Source: Debaryomyces hansenii CBS767 (taxonomy: Eukaryota > Ascomycota > Pichiomycetes > Serinales > Debaryomycetaceae). Taken from it: a DNA stretch of 64,000 nt. Both the position numbers and the translations under genes were made by a program. The notes under the pieces are model-generated. The model was not told where the DNA came from and made no database searches. It worked only from the letters and a program-made list of their open reading frames with translations. The stretch spans positions 992,001-1,056,000 of the forward strand of contig NC_006046.2 in assembly GCF_000006445.2 (NCBI RefSeq), in the 5' to 3' direction. Below are positions 19,001 through 27,998 of the stretch, piece by piece. The first letter of the stretch is position 1. Every line of letters starts with the position of its first letter.

Positions 19001-20936
19001 CGGCATCCCAACTTGGGCTATTATTATTCTTACTTACACTGTTTCTCAGGCTGTTTATATGTTCCAATCATGGTGGTTAAGAAACTGGTCATTAGATAGT
19101 GAGAGTTCTAGTCAGTTTCTTATGAACAAAATAGCCTTAGCTTCTGTTGGTACAACTTACGATTTTTCTCAACTTAGACAATTACCAATTGTTAATACTA
19201 TTGTTGGGGCCTCGGGGTTGGTGGCATCTACTGTTTCAAGAGTAAACACCTATAAAGAAGAGAATAACACTTTATATTATATTTCTATATATGCTGTTAT
19301 TGGTGTCAGTTATTCAATCTTTGCATGTATTAGAGTTGTTGTCACTTTCTTTGCTGGAATTCATGCATCAAATAGGATTTTCAAGAAGATATTGACAACT
19401 GTTTTAGGAGCTAAATTGAGATTCTTTGATAAAACTCCTCAGGGGCGTATTATGAATAGATTTTCAAAGGACATTGAATCTGTCGATCAGGAACTTATGC
19501 CGTTTGCTGAAGGTGCATTCATTTGTGTTGTGCAGTGTGTTTCTACCTTAATCCTTATTACGTTGATTACTCCAGGCTTTTTGTTTTTTGCAGTAATTAT
19601 CTCTTTCTTATACTACTTAGTTGGTATATTTTATGTCACTACTTCAAGAGAATTAAAGAGATTTGAGTCTGTCACTAAATCTCCGATTCACCAACATTTT
19701 TCTGAATCTTTGACAGGTGTTGCAAGTATTAGAGCCTATGGTGTTGAAACAAGATTCATGAAACAGAATTTGAACTCTATTGACAAGAATAATAGACCAT
19801 TTTTCTATTTATGGGTTGCAAACAGATGGTTATCATTCCGTATTGATGCAGTTGGATCATTAGTAATGTTTTTCTCTGGGGTTTTTGTATTAACTTCGAT
19901 TGGTAAAATTGATGCCGGTTTGGCTGGTTTATCGTTATCATATGCAATTGCATTTTCAGAAAGTGCGTTATGGGTTGTTCGTCTTTATGCTACTGTTGAA
20001 ATGAATATGAACTCCGTTGAAAGATTGCAAGAATATTTTACTATTGACCAAGAACCACCCCAAGAAATTCCTGAAACTGAACCTCGTGCTTCATGGCCTG
20101 AGAGGGGTGAAATTAATGTTCAAGATGTTTCCTTAAGATATGCTCCTGAATTGCCTAGAGTTATTAAGAATGTTACTTTTGATGTCGAACCCAACAATAA
20201 AATTGGTATTGTTGGTCGTACTGGTGCAGGTAAATCGACTATCATCACTGCTTTTTTCAGATTTTTGGATCCTGAAACAGGTAGCATTTTTATTGATGGT
20301 GTAGATATTACGAAGATAGGTTTGCGTAATTTGCGTGAAGCAATTACAATTATCCCTCAAGATCCGACCTTGTTTACAGGCACAATTAGATCTAATTTGG
20401 ATCCTTTCGATCAATACACTGATGCTCAAATTTATGAGGCCTTGAGACGTGTAAACTTGATCAGCTCGGATGAATTGACGATCAGTGGTACTAACGAATC
20501 TGGCGAGAATCAGAACAAATTCACAGATCTTGACTCTGCTGTTAGTGAAGGTGGTAATAACTTGTCGCAGGGCCAGAGACAATTAATGTGCTTAGGAAGA
20601 TCATTATTAAAGAGTCCAAAGGTTATTTTACTTGATGAAGCTACTGCTTCCATTGATTATAAATCAGATGCCATGATTCAACAAACGATTCGTCAAGAAT
20701 TTTCGAATTCAACCATTTTGACTATTGCGCACAGATTAAGATCAATTGTTGATTATGATAAGATCTTAGTTATGGATGCTGGTAGAGTGGTCGAATATGA
20801 CAATCCATATGTCCTCATCTCAAAAAAGAATTCTTTATTCTACAGTATGTGTGAAAACAGTGGAGAGTTGGATTCTCTTACAAAGCTTGCAAAGGAGACG
20901 TATGTGAAGAACAAAAATAAAACCTTAAACGCTTGA
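16011..20936 (+). CDS. Vacuolar ABCC transporter, YBT1/VMR1/MLT1 type
   Basis: 1641-residue full-length MRP-type ABC transporter. An N-terminal five-helix TMD0 region precedes TMD1-NBD1-TMD2-NBD2. NBD1: Walker A GPTGSGKT (714-721), signature LSGGQKQR (from 821), Walker B LLDDCLSAVD with Asp in place of the catalytic Glu, normal for ABCC NBD1. NBD2: Walker A GRTGAGKS (1402-1409), signature LSQGQRQ (from 1518), Walker B VILLDEATASID with the catalytic Glu. A Lys/Asp-rich insertion of about 30 residues (from about 422) in TMD1, before the LGAIINLMSIDAFKV block, is typical of the yeast Ybt1/Vmr1 and Candida Mlt1 group, which move bile acids, phospholipid, metal or drug conjugates into the vacuole. 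Yeast VMR1 neighbours MUP3 and YBT1 lies near RPL8B; similar neighbours flank this gene. The single orthologue is probably pre-duplication, so no symbol is assigned. Confidence 0.93.
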   Translation: MLYQNSTCPFWVFDDITRCSRDNYLDFGIPLILLLASSLILVVKSTKSILKRDKTIKLQEGETRPLLSNSGAYGTIEQEEPRKDAIKKAHFDLNGLSDTNEDGSSHGHTQEVYKNAFERFRVSLEYLLVAFQFGIALSSFFVRDLRKEWRATPYVPVTKALFWAYLFTICTIRTMNLKKVTIRLPNLWVHSTTLYFFNFFPAILIFRSVLIGHVKNKTVRTFYITEFVIASILLVLNFTATVGDKPSQLYVTTDGVKSSPETVSSILSFVTYSWLDKMVFQAYKNPLEMNDIWSLRRDDYALLVLQSFEASKSTAKFTIKLFSHFKYLFAIQAFWAVVESITVFIPSLLLKRILEYVEDPVSTPKNLAWTLVCLMPFIKMIDSIASGCSLFLGRRVCLRMKAILIGEIYAKALRRKITVSEVSKKDADIDDKSKKTKKNKDKKTKNDKEDSSNTAELGAIINLMSIDAFKVSEICGYLHFFVGALFMIVICISLLYGLLGWSALVGAVSIVALLPLNYKIASYIAGLQKRMLAITDKRIQKLNETFQSIRIIKFFAWENRFFESIMKVRNEEIHELRLRMACWAAGAFVWFITPTIITLLSFYCYTVIEGNTLTAPIAFTSLSLFTLLRTPLDQLSDMTSYVVQSKVSLDRIGDFLNEEETSKYEQLGQTPGPNSPAIGFEEASFAWNLKSENDFKLRDINIDFKEGKLNVIIGPTGSGKTSLLLALLGEMDLISGKVFLPGIISRDHLVIDPRTGLTDSVAYCSQSAWLLNDSIKNNITFSSPFNQMRYDKVIEACGLKRDLEILSAGDATEIGEKGITLSGGQKQRVSLARALYSNSKNVLLDDCLSAVDSHTALWIYENCISGPLMENRTCILISHNVALTVQKAEWIVVMENGRIKAQGNPEDLLKTGDLGDDDLVASSFANSRSQSSVNLKSLEDKNTEMKAKSAAIEAKLQTIADQPEADVKTDGKLVEEEGKSSGVVGFDVYSGYAKLLGGIPTWAIIILTYTVSQAVYMFQSWWLRNWSLDSESSSQFLMNKIALASVGTTYDFSQLRQLPIVNTIVGASGLVASTVSRVNTYKEENNTLYYISIYAVIGVSYSIFACIRVVVTFFAGIHASNRIFKKILTTVLGAKLRFFDKTPQGRIMNRFSKDIESVDQELMPFAEGAFICVVQCVSTLILITLITPGFLFFAVIISFLYYLVGIFYVTTSRELKRFESVTKSPIHQHFSESLTGVASIRAYGVETRFMKQNLNSIDKNNRPFFYLWVANRWLSFRIDAVGSLVMFFSGVFVLTSIGKIDAGLAGLSLSYAIAFSESALWVVRLYATVEMNMNSVERLQEYFTIDQEPPQEIPETEPRASWPERGEINVQDVSLRYAPELPRVIKNVTFDVEPNNKIGIVGRTGAGKSTIITAFFRFLDPETGSIFIDGVDITKIGLRNLREAITIIPQDPTLFTGTIRSNLDPFDQYTDAQIYEALRRVNLISSDELTISGTNESGENQNKFTDLDSAVSEGGNNLSQGQRQLMCLGRSLLKSPKVILLDEATASIDYKSDAMIQQTIRQEFSNSTILTIAHRLRSIVDYDKILVMDAGRVVEYDNPYVLISKKNSLFYSMCENSGELDSLTKLAKETYVKNKNKTLNA

Positions 20937-21301
20937 ACTATGAGGTAATTTTATTTATTTACTTTTTTATATGTCAATTAATATAAGTATAGATTTGAGC
21001 TCTTTTTGTAAATTTTTAATAGCTACTCAATGTTTTTAACTGTGCATTCTCGTCGTGCAATATTGAAAGCCTATCAGTTGAAATGAAATTAACAATTAAA
21101 ATACAAGAGTATTTATTGGAACAGAATATAAATCTGTAAATTTGACCTTATCAATGCTTAGCATTATCGCGTATAGTTTTGTTTACAAATATATGGCACT
21201 GCGTAATCTCCTTAAATAGTACCCTGTTTTTTTTTTGCACAGGAAGTATTGCATCCTTCTTACCTATATCTAGTATTTTATGTCATTCCAAAGAAATACT
21301 A
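20937..21301. other. Intergenic / permease promoter
   Basis: 365 bp of AT-rich DNA. The permease frame stays open for 41 codons upstream of its ATG, but that stretch contains no ATG and has a T9 tract at about 21228-21236. I see no CACGTG or Met31/32-type site that would mark sulfur control. Confidence 0.4.
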
Positions 21302-22933
21302 ATGTCGGTATTGTTCACAGGGTCACCAGATAGTATCGACTCGAGTAAGTCACCCACATATCAACAATTATCGTCGGGCCCTGAAGGAGGACCAATTGTA
21401 ATAGGAAGGCCATCCCAATTGCAAGAACTAGAAGAAGTACCACAAGGGCGGCATCTAGGATTATTTTCGACTATAGTTCTTTTCGTCTCACGAATAGTTG
21501 GATCAGGAATATTTGCTACGTCCTCGGGTATATACCAAGACGTAGGAGGATCGCCATTTTTATTTTTCCTTTCATGGTTACTTGCAGCTGCATTGTCATT
21601 TAGTGGATTATACGTGTATTTGGAATTGGGTTCTTTAGTGCCTAGAAGTGGAGGCACTAAAGTTTTTTTGGAATTTATATATGGAAAGCCATATATGTTA
21701 GCATGTGTTGTTTTTCTGATCTATTCCGTCATGTTTGGGTTTAATATGCTGAATGCATTGGTCTTTGGGGAGTACTTTTTGCACTCTATTGGTGTCAAGG
21801 CAGACGAATTCCACACTAGACTCGCAGGTTTACTTTGTGTGTACATAGCTGCTGCAATACATGGTATAAGCTACAACCATGGAGTAAAGGTTCAAAATAT
21901 AATTGGTGCCCTAAAGTTGTTATTATTATTGATCATGGTTCTAACTGGTATTTACCTGGTATTGATACCATCGAGTATAAGTCATTTAAATTCCAACATG
22001 CATTGGGATGATTTTTTTAAGACAAAGACATCTATGAGTTCTTCAACATTCGCTGGTGCAATTATTAAGGCTAGTTTTTCGTTCTACGGTTGGAATTCAG
22101 CCCATACTGTTTCTAATGAAGTCAAAGACCCGATAAATACATTCAGAATAGCTGGCCCTGTATCGTTGATAATAGTAACTGTTGCCTATATGTTTACAAA
22201 TTTAGCGTATATAGTGGTAATTCTGCATGATGAAATTATCAATAGTGGTCAATTGATTGGCTCTTTACTATTTGAAAAGGTTTTCGGACATAAAGTTGGA
22301 AAACAGCTTCTAACATTCTCAGTTGCTTTATGTGCTGGTGGAAACATATTTGTTGTTCTCTATACTATCTCAAGAGTAAGTCAAGAGGTATTTCGTGAGG
22401 GGTTCCTTCCTTGTTCAAGGTTTATGGCTTCAAATTGGCCGTTTGGAGCTCCTCTCCCAACGTTAGTTCTCAGTTGCACTTTAACAACATTGGTGATTTT
22501 AGCACCCAAAGGTGACCTTTATAACTATATTATTGCGTTAGAAGGATATCCAAACCAAATTTTTCTCGGTTTGACTGCAATTGGTATATTTATAATCCGA
22601 AAGAGAAGTCCAGAATTACGAGCTCCTATTAGAGCCAGTCTAATAGGAACTGTATTCCTATTATTAATTACACTATATTTAACAGTATCCCCATTTACTT
22701 CAACCAGAAGCCCTAATCCTAAGGGATTGGAAAACTGGCCATCTTATGCTGTGGTTGCTGTTATGTGTTTAGGGATTTGCATTTTATACTGGGTAGTTAT
22801 GTTCAAATTGCTACCTTATCTTTGGGGATACAAGCTCACTTCTAAAGAGATTGAATTGAGCGATGGATTAGTAGTGAAGAAGTGGATCAAGGTTTATGGC
22901 GATATTTCTGTCGATTTAGATTTTATAGACTAA
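21302..22933 (+). CDS. MUP-type amino acid (methionine) permease
   Basis: 543-residue integral membrane transporter of the APC superfamily, LAT-like subfamily of fungal methionine permeases. The hydrophilic N-terminus (about 40 residues) leads into RHLGLFSTIVLFVSRIVGSGIFATSSGIY, the conserved TM1 with its GSGIFA substrate-binding bend; about 12 membrane segments follow. SGLYVYLELGSLVPRSGG (TM3) and SFYGWNSAHTVSNEVKDP (TM6-7 loop) are family signatures. Start ATG 21302 is the first ATG in the frame. In S. cerevisiae MUP3, a low-affinity methionine permease, sits beside VMR1, and here the gene directly follows the VMR1/YBT1-type transporter, so MUP3-like is the best guess; MUP1-like is the alternative. 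At least two in-frame CTG codons occur. Confidence 0.85.
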   Translation: MSVLFTGSPDSIDSSKSPTYQQLSSGPEGGPIVIGRPSQLQELEEVPQGRHLGLFSTIVLFVSRIVGSGIFATSSGIYQDVGGSPFLFFLSWLLAAALSFSGLYVYLELGSLVPRSGGTKVFLEFIYGKPYMLACVVFLIYSVMFGFNMLNALVFGEYFLHSIGVKADEFHTRLAGLLCVYIAAAIHGISYNHGVKVQNIIGALKLLLLLIMVLTGIYLVLIPSSISHLNSNMHWDDFFKTKTSMSSSTFAGAIIKASFSFYGWNSAHTVSNEVKDPINTFRIAGPVSLIIVTVAYMFTNLAYIVVILHDEIINSGQLIGSLLFEKVFGHKVGKQLLTFSVALCAGGNIFVVLYTISRVSQEVFREGFLPCSRFMASNWPFGAPLPTLVLSCTLTTLVILAPKGDLYNYIIALEGYPNQIFLGLTAIGIFIIRKRSPELRAPIRASLIGTVFLLLITLYLTVSPFTSTRSPNPKGLENWPSYAVVAVMCLGICILYWVVMFKLLPYLWGYKLTSKEIELSDGLVVKKWIKVYGDISVDLDFID

Positions 22934-22946
22934 TTATATATAATAC

Positions 22947-24304
22947 TTAAGGTTGCGATACCATTTTATCTAGCCTTTCAACAAATTTTACAAATTCTTG
23001 ATCCAGTAACTTTTGAGTAACCAACCTTTTTAGTTCAGTATCCTTCATTTTAAACAAATCATATTTCGAATTAGATTTTTTCATTCTTGAAGATTTTTGA
23101 ATTCCATTGGTCGATGATTTTGGTAGAAGGAATTTATTCCCTATCTCCATCGACAGTATTTCTTCTTCTTTTATGACAGATTTGTTTATATTTACATCCC
23201 TCTCGCATGAATGAATTTTATTATTGATTTTACTTTGAGGTTTAGGCTTCATATTGGTATCATTTTGACTAAACACTGATGATTCATTCGTAAGATGATT
23301 ACCAATACGGTTGATGAACTGTTGGTTACTCTGATCAATCGATGTTAAAGCTTTAGTATTGGAAACAGATAACATTTCCCCGTTATAATCCACGCTTGGT
23401 GTTTCTAAGGCTATACTGTTACCTTGAGCAAGCAGGTCGGGATTAAATATATTCTGCTGCGGACTTGTTTGCAAATATGTGTATGGTGGTTGATACTGAG
23501 CATAACAGGCCTGAGGCTGATGATACTGTGGCAAAAAATAATTGTTCTGTAACTGACTCCTTTCTCGTAATTGATGTAATGTGTTCAATTGGAGCTGTTT
23601 TCGTTGTTCTAGATTTATATTTGGCAAGCCGGTGGATTCTTCTAATTGTGAAAATGAAGTATTGTGTTCCAGAGGAGGGTTATACTGAGGTCTGCATAAA
23701 GGTCGTGATGGTTGATAGCAGTCTTTGTTATTTAAGGCATTTTCCCAAGGTCTGATAACAAGGTTTGGGTTTTGTGAGGCTGCTGCTATATTCTGATTTG
23801 GGTAGTCTATAATCTGTGAATTTTCACCAATGGCAACTGCATCCATTTGGTTCAACGTCACTTTCAATTTCTCTTCCACACATTTACAACAGCTATCGTA
23901 TACATCCTTGGTATTGAAACTAACTTGAAACCTCTTCAACAATTCACCCTTTGGGCTTACAACTTTAAACCCGACTGAAGGATACTTTCCAATGGATGAG
24001 ATAAAATTATTGGTACCTTGGTGCCAATATGTCTGATGCTAAATTTGTTAATATAATTCTATTGGAAAACTGTGTTATTATATAAACATACTAAAACATT
24101 TCCTTTCCAGATGATCGAAATATGAAAACTGCTTTCATCTGTTGGGTATTTGAAGAAATTTATGGTAATATCAGATCTTTGAGGGAAGTGAAACCACTCA
24201 CTAGCGGCTAAGCCATTCTTACCATTATTCTCTTTTCTCTCTTCAATCTTGAATATTGAAAGTTTTCTAATATCAAAAGTAGATATATTTGGTTTCTGTG
24301 ACAT
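22947..24304 (-). CDS. REC114: Rec114-like meiotic DSB protein, one 53-nt intron
   Basis: Exons on the minus strand: 24304-24092 and 24038-22947. Intron 24091-24039 has donor GTATGT, a TATTAAC branch-like sequence and acceptor TAG, in phase 0. The joined protein has 434 residues (yeast Rec114: 428). Exon 1 and the start of exon 2 form a PH-like beta-rich N-terminal domain (ASEWFHFPQRSDITINF ... GKYPSVGFKVVSPKGELL); the middle is disordered, Asn/Gln-rich; the last 40 residues are a helix (LKRLVTQKLLDQEFVKFVERLDKMV) like the C-terminal Mei4-binding helix of Rec114. Rec114 works with Mei4 and Mer2 to activate Spo11 breaks. ERG29 and GID8, which flank REC114 in S. cerevisiae, are the next conserved genes here. 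Rec114 diverges quickly, so identity rests on architecture plus synteny. Confidence 0.7.
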
Positions 24305-24768
24305 TGGTCTGACTTAATTGATAAACCTCGTAGATTTGGTGAAAGCTTCGGTATAAGTTATTAATTATTATTTTGACGCTATGTAACCAACTTTAAAAAA
24401 ACTTGAGAATTTGACAATAATAATACCTTTACTTTTGATGAAATGCGTTAAATGGTATAAATGATAGGTATTAAGACTAATACCCACTTCAAAATAATTT
24501 TACCAGTACTAACAATGGATTTTATATTAACTATTATTCAATTCTGAAATAGCTGCAAACGACATTGTCTCCAAAATACAAAATGTCGCAGTGATTCAGA
24601 ATTTACAGGACTAAAGATCATATATGAAAGATAATAGTACCCAAGAACTATCTATCAAATGCATTACGTAGATATATTTCGAAACAAAAGGTTATTTCAA
24701 AACACCATCTAAGTGTTACTGTATTTAATTTAATATTTGTATATAATTAGTGTTATAAATACAGGGTA
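24305..24768. other. Intergenic, REC114 candidate to lipase
   Basis: 464 bp of AT-rich DNA between two minus-strand genes: the upstream region of the REC114 candidate and the lipase 3' end. I looked for a URS1-type meiotic element (TAGCCGCC core) and saw none. No ORF or RNA gene. Confidence 0.4.
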
Positions 24769-26223
24769 CTACATGGATCCTTCGGGTGGGAAATCCAACG
24801 ATACTCCCAATTCTTCTAAAGATCTTTTAACATGAGTAGCATTTCTACTGCCTTTATCAATATTTTCAGCATTCGGACCAAAGTTTTCACCTAGAACGGT
24901 TTTCACTGAATCTGAGAGCACATTTGCGACAGATGTATTCGCACCTGGGTACAAGAGATTAGTGAACCTTTTAGTGCTTTTGCAGCCTTTTACTGGCTTT
25001 TCTCCGTTGAACATCTTAGTCAACCAAGCAATCGCAGCAGGAGTTCCTTCGATAAACTCCGTAATATGTCCTGTTGTCTCGTCAATGGCAAACTCATAAG
25101 AGTCGATACCCCATTCACACCAGTTGTTGTACGTTCTCACTGCATCTTTATATGCAACAATTTTATCCAATTCTCCGTGAAATACAAATAGCGGAATTTC
25201 AGGGACAGGGTCTCCTTTTTTTAAGGCGAGTGTATTCTCAGCGATAACTTTTTTAATTGTAGGGTCGTTGAATAATGCCCAACCTTCATCGAAGTATCTA
25301 TTGGGACCAGTGAAAAACTTTTGGAAAGCAAATGTTACTATAGACGGTAAGAAACACAAGGTTTGGGCTTTGTTATAAGCCACTAGTTTACTTGGCATTA
25401 ACAACTTCTGGACCATGGATTTAAGCTGGGAATACTCGTTAGTTAAACCAGCTATTGCACTTGCTGTTAAACCAGCAAAGATAGTGCCATCTACTCCTTC
25501 AGCAGTCGATGTAATATTAGTAACAAATCCGCCCATGGCAGCACCAATTAAGTTGGACTTGAGTTCTTTAGCATATGTTGGTTGCAAAGCAGCTGCCCAC
25601 CCAGTAGCCACCGTTCCTCCAGAATAACCCCACATAGCGACCTTTGCATCTTCTTTGATACCTGTGACATTAGTGGTTTTTAAAACGGCTCTTATGGAAT
25701 CCAAGGTGGATTGTCCGGATTGTTTTCCAGCAGTGAAGGAAGCTTTTGGGCCTTCATAATCGGGGATTACTACATACCATCCTTTCATCAAGGCCACATC
25801 TATGACATACATTTCAAGCTGGGCAAAGACGGTATTCATCGAGGCACCATACAAGAATGAATAAGAGGGTGAACAATTAATACTTGCAGAATCTTGCATA
25901 ACCTGATAAGAAACGACCTTACTGGGGTCTGCATTGAATGGCTCGATAATTGTGGTTACTATGGCAGTAGCATTTCCATGCGAATCTGTTGTTCTTACTA
26001 ATGCTTGCCAAGCACCTTTAACCAGGATGGGGAAATAAATACCTCTGAGTCGTTGTGGTGGTTTTCTAATCTTTAATATAGTACCCGGTTCCTTGTCTTC
26101 ATATCCATCAGGTAGACTATAGAAATCATCCTCGCTGGGAGTTAGGACCTTAATTGGTCCCGCTATTATTGATTCTAAACATGCTAGAATTAAACAGATA
26201 AAAAAGAGTGATTTGAAATTCAT
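24769..26223 (-). CDS. Secretory triacylglycerol lipase (Candida LIP family)
   Basis: 484-residue secreted lipase. A hydrophobic signal peptide covers about residues 1-21 (FKSLFFICLILACLESIIA). The alpha/beta-hydrolase triad is visible: nucleophile Ser201 in GYSGG, Asp353 in FHGELD and His386 in TTGHITEF, each in the place used by the fungal LIP family (Candida albicans LIP1-10 relatives, usually about 460-480 residues). Substrates would be extracellular triacylglycerols or esters. The gene and a decayed relative 1 kb away lie in the interval between REC114 and ERG29, which are adjacent in S. cerevisiae, so lipase genes have been gained here or lost there. Enzyme family is firm; exact specificity is not known. 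Confidence 0.92.
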   Translation of the reverse strand: MNFKSLFFICLILACLESIIAGPIKVLTPSEDDFYSLPDGYEDKEPGTILKIRKPPQRLRGIYFPILVKGAWQALVRTTDSHGNATAIVTTIIEPFNADPSKVVSYQVMQDSASINCSPSYSFLYGASMNTVFAQLEMYVIDVALMKGWYVVIPDYEGPKASFTAGKQSGQSTLDSIRAVLKTTNVTGIKEDAKVAMWGYSGGTVATGWAAALQPTYAKELKSNLIGAAMGGFVTNITSTAEGVDGTIFAGLTASAIAGLTNEYSQLKSMVQKLLMPSKLVAYNKAQTLCFLPSIVTFAFQKFFTGPNRYFDEGWALFNDPTIKKVIAENTLALKKGDPVPEIPLFVFHGELDKIVAYKDAVRTYNNWCEWGIDSYEFAIDETTGHITEFIEGTPAAIAWLTKMFNGEKPVKGCKSTKRFTNLLYPGANTSVANVLSDSVKTVLGENFGPNAENIDKGSRNATHVKRSLEELGVSLDFPPEGSM

Positions 26224-27253
26224 TATTAATCCAAGTTTAGTTTATCTGCCCCCCTGCTTGTAGTTTCCGACATACACGATATATATATAATGTTTAACTT
26301 CTGTCTGATCATTTCCCACTTTGCTTTCCAATAATGTCCTATGATTCTGTAAAGAAGATTTATTTCCTATTCTGGAAACGTTGCAAATGGGGGAACTTTA
26401 AATTTTGCTTCCCAATTGTTGTATGAATTTCTTAAGTATAATCCTGTAACCACATGTAGTATATTTCTAATAATTCCCTTTTTTAGATAATTAATTGCGT
26501 TAGTCGGCCGCAAACGCTTCACATTATTGGATATTTCGTTGATAAAATCGCCATTTTTAGTCCAGCACAATCACAATAAGACGGTGGTTGAACTATAATA
26601 TTAGGTTTTACGTTTTGGTATGACTTTCTCATAAATGGTATGGAAGTGAGTTGGACCTGTTACATTTGCTTACTTAGGCCTGATTTCATCAACTTTCCGA
26701 CGTCATTATCACTATAGAAGTCATTATATTTATGACTATTGGATATTCTTTCTTCGGAACGGGCTTACTACATTAAATTTAACTTGGGAAAATAGCTCAT
26801 TGTTCGGGTTCGGGATTTCTCCATTTCGTATATTTCTCTTCGGTGCGCATGACAACTTTTGCATCTGTTAATCACAAGGAAGATTGCAACATAAGAGGAG
26901 CTAATGTGATAATAAGACATCGTTTCTTTTAAATTGTAAATTGGAAACAGCACTTTCAAAAGAATTTGATATATTTTAATTGAAGTGTCGGAACATATTT
27001 AAAGACTAAACAAACCCTAGGGCGGATCTGGAACCTGAATTTGTAGTAGAAGCGCTTATATAATTGATAATGTGCCTCGAGTTTAACCTTCGCCAGTATT
27101 ACACATGTATTTAGAAAGGAAGATGGAAAAAAAAAACATTTTACAATATTAAAAATAATATAGTGTTTTTTGGATATATTAATATTGGGTATAGTTAGTT
27201 AAATGAAGCTAAAATTCTTATCCTTAACAGCACTATTCGAAATTTTGATATTC
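26224..27253. other. Intergenic upstream of the lipase
   Basis: About 1 kb of AT-rich DNA. Minus ORFs at 26367-26570 and 26768-26959 are short and resemble nothing I know; they may be relics. An A9 tract lies at about 27128-27136. No RNA gene, repeat or mobile element recognised. Confidence 0.4.
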
Positions 27254-27720
27254 TCACCATGGGTCAAGGTCTTCAGCATCAGGTTCTTCAAATCCAAATA
27301 TACTTGTAGCAGCAGCATATAAGAAATCGAAAATAGAGCTGTCGGATCCGGGAAACTCTAGATTGGATTTTCTTTCAGCCCAGGTAAATCCTTTAACTCG
27401 CTCGTGGCCATTGAACTTTTTTCTTATCCAAGCAATTGTTGCGAGTGTCCCTGCTAATAATTGGGGAATATGTCAAATTGATTTGTCCATAGCAAATTCA
27501 AAAGATTTGATTCCTTCTCTGTACGACCCAGAAAACCCTGCGGTTTCTCCTCTCAGCCAATTTCACATGAATCACCACACTTCGCTTCTGCTATTTAAAC
27601 CTAAATCAAGCGGATCTGAATATGGTAAATGTCAATTAACTAGACTCACTCTCATTCCAACTTCATGTTTGACACTTCCAAATTCTTTTTCCCTTCTTCG
27701 ATTATCCTCCCAGCTTTAGT
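27254..27720 (-). pseudogene. Decayed second copy of the LIP-type lipase (C-terminal part)
   Basis: The minus strand still encodes residues aligning with the C-terminal third of the intact lipase at 24769-26223. In one frame GIKSFEFAMDKSI, TGA, then HIPQLLAGTLATIAWIRKKF correspond to WGIDSYEFAIDETT-GHITEFIEGTPAAIAWLTKMF of the intact protein. The frame then runs on through NGHERVKGFTWAERKS and LYAAATSIFG to a stop at 27256-27254. Upstream, a different frame gives VVIHVKLAE against LFVFHGELDK, so at least one frameshift and several stops are present. Similarity fades beyond about 27600, possibly reaching 27720. The catalytic Ser region is not recognisable. This is the remains of a tandem lipase family. 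Confidence 0.75.
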
Positions 27721-27998
27721 CGCTTATACTCGTAACAACACATTATTGACTTGTGATTTTTTTTTATGTCTTTCAATTTCAGTTCATTGTAAGCCGCCAA
27801 TTGGATCCTTGGAGTAATATGGACGTTTACATACGTAGCCATACTGTGTTAGGTTCAAGAAGTCTCCTGATAGCAAGAACCGTCAATAACATATACTAAA
27901 TTATGTGCAGGTAATTACGATGTCATACAATCACCGGAAGTTAGCCGATCTGGGTTTTCAAGACCATAAGATCAATTGACTAAATATACAAGAGCAAC
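27721..27998. other. Intergenic upstream of ERG29
   Basis: 278 bp containing a T9 tract at about 27758-27766. This is where the N-terminal half of the lipase pseudogene would lie if it were complete, but I can no longer recognise it. Confidence 0.35.

Noticed and set aside
27204..27320. Short plus-strand ORF beginning MKLKFLSLTALFEILIF that looks like a signal peptide
   Set aside because: It lies mostly antisense to or beside the lipase pseudogene and ends after about 39 codons; the hydrophobic start is probably chance.
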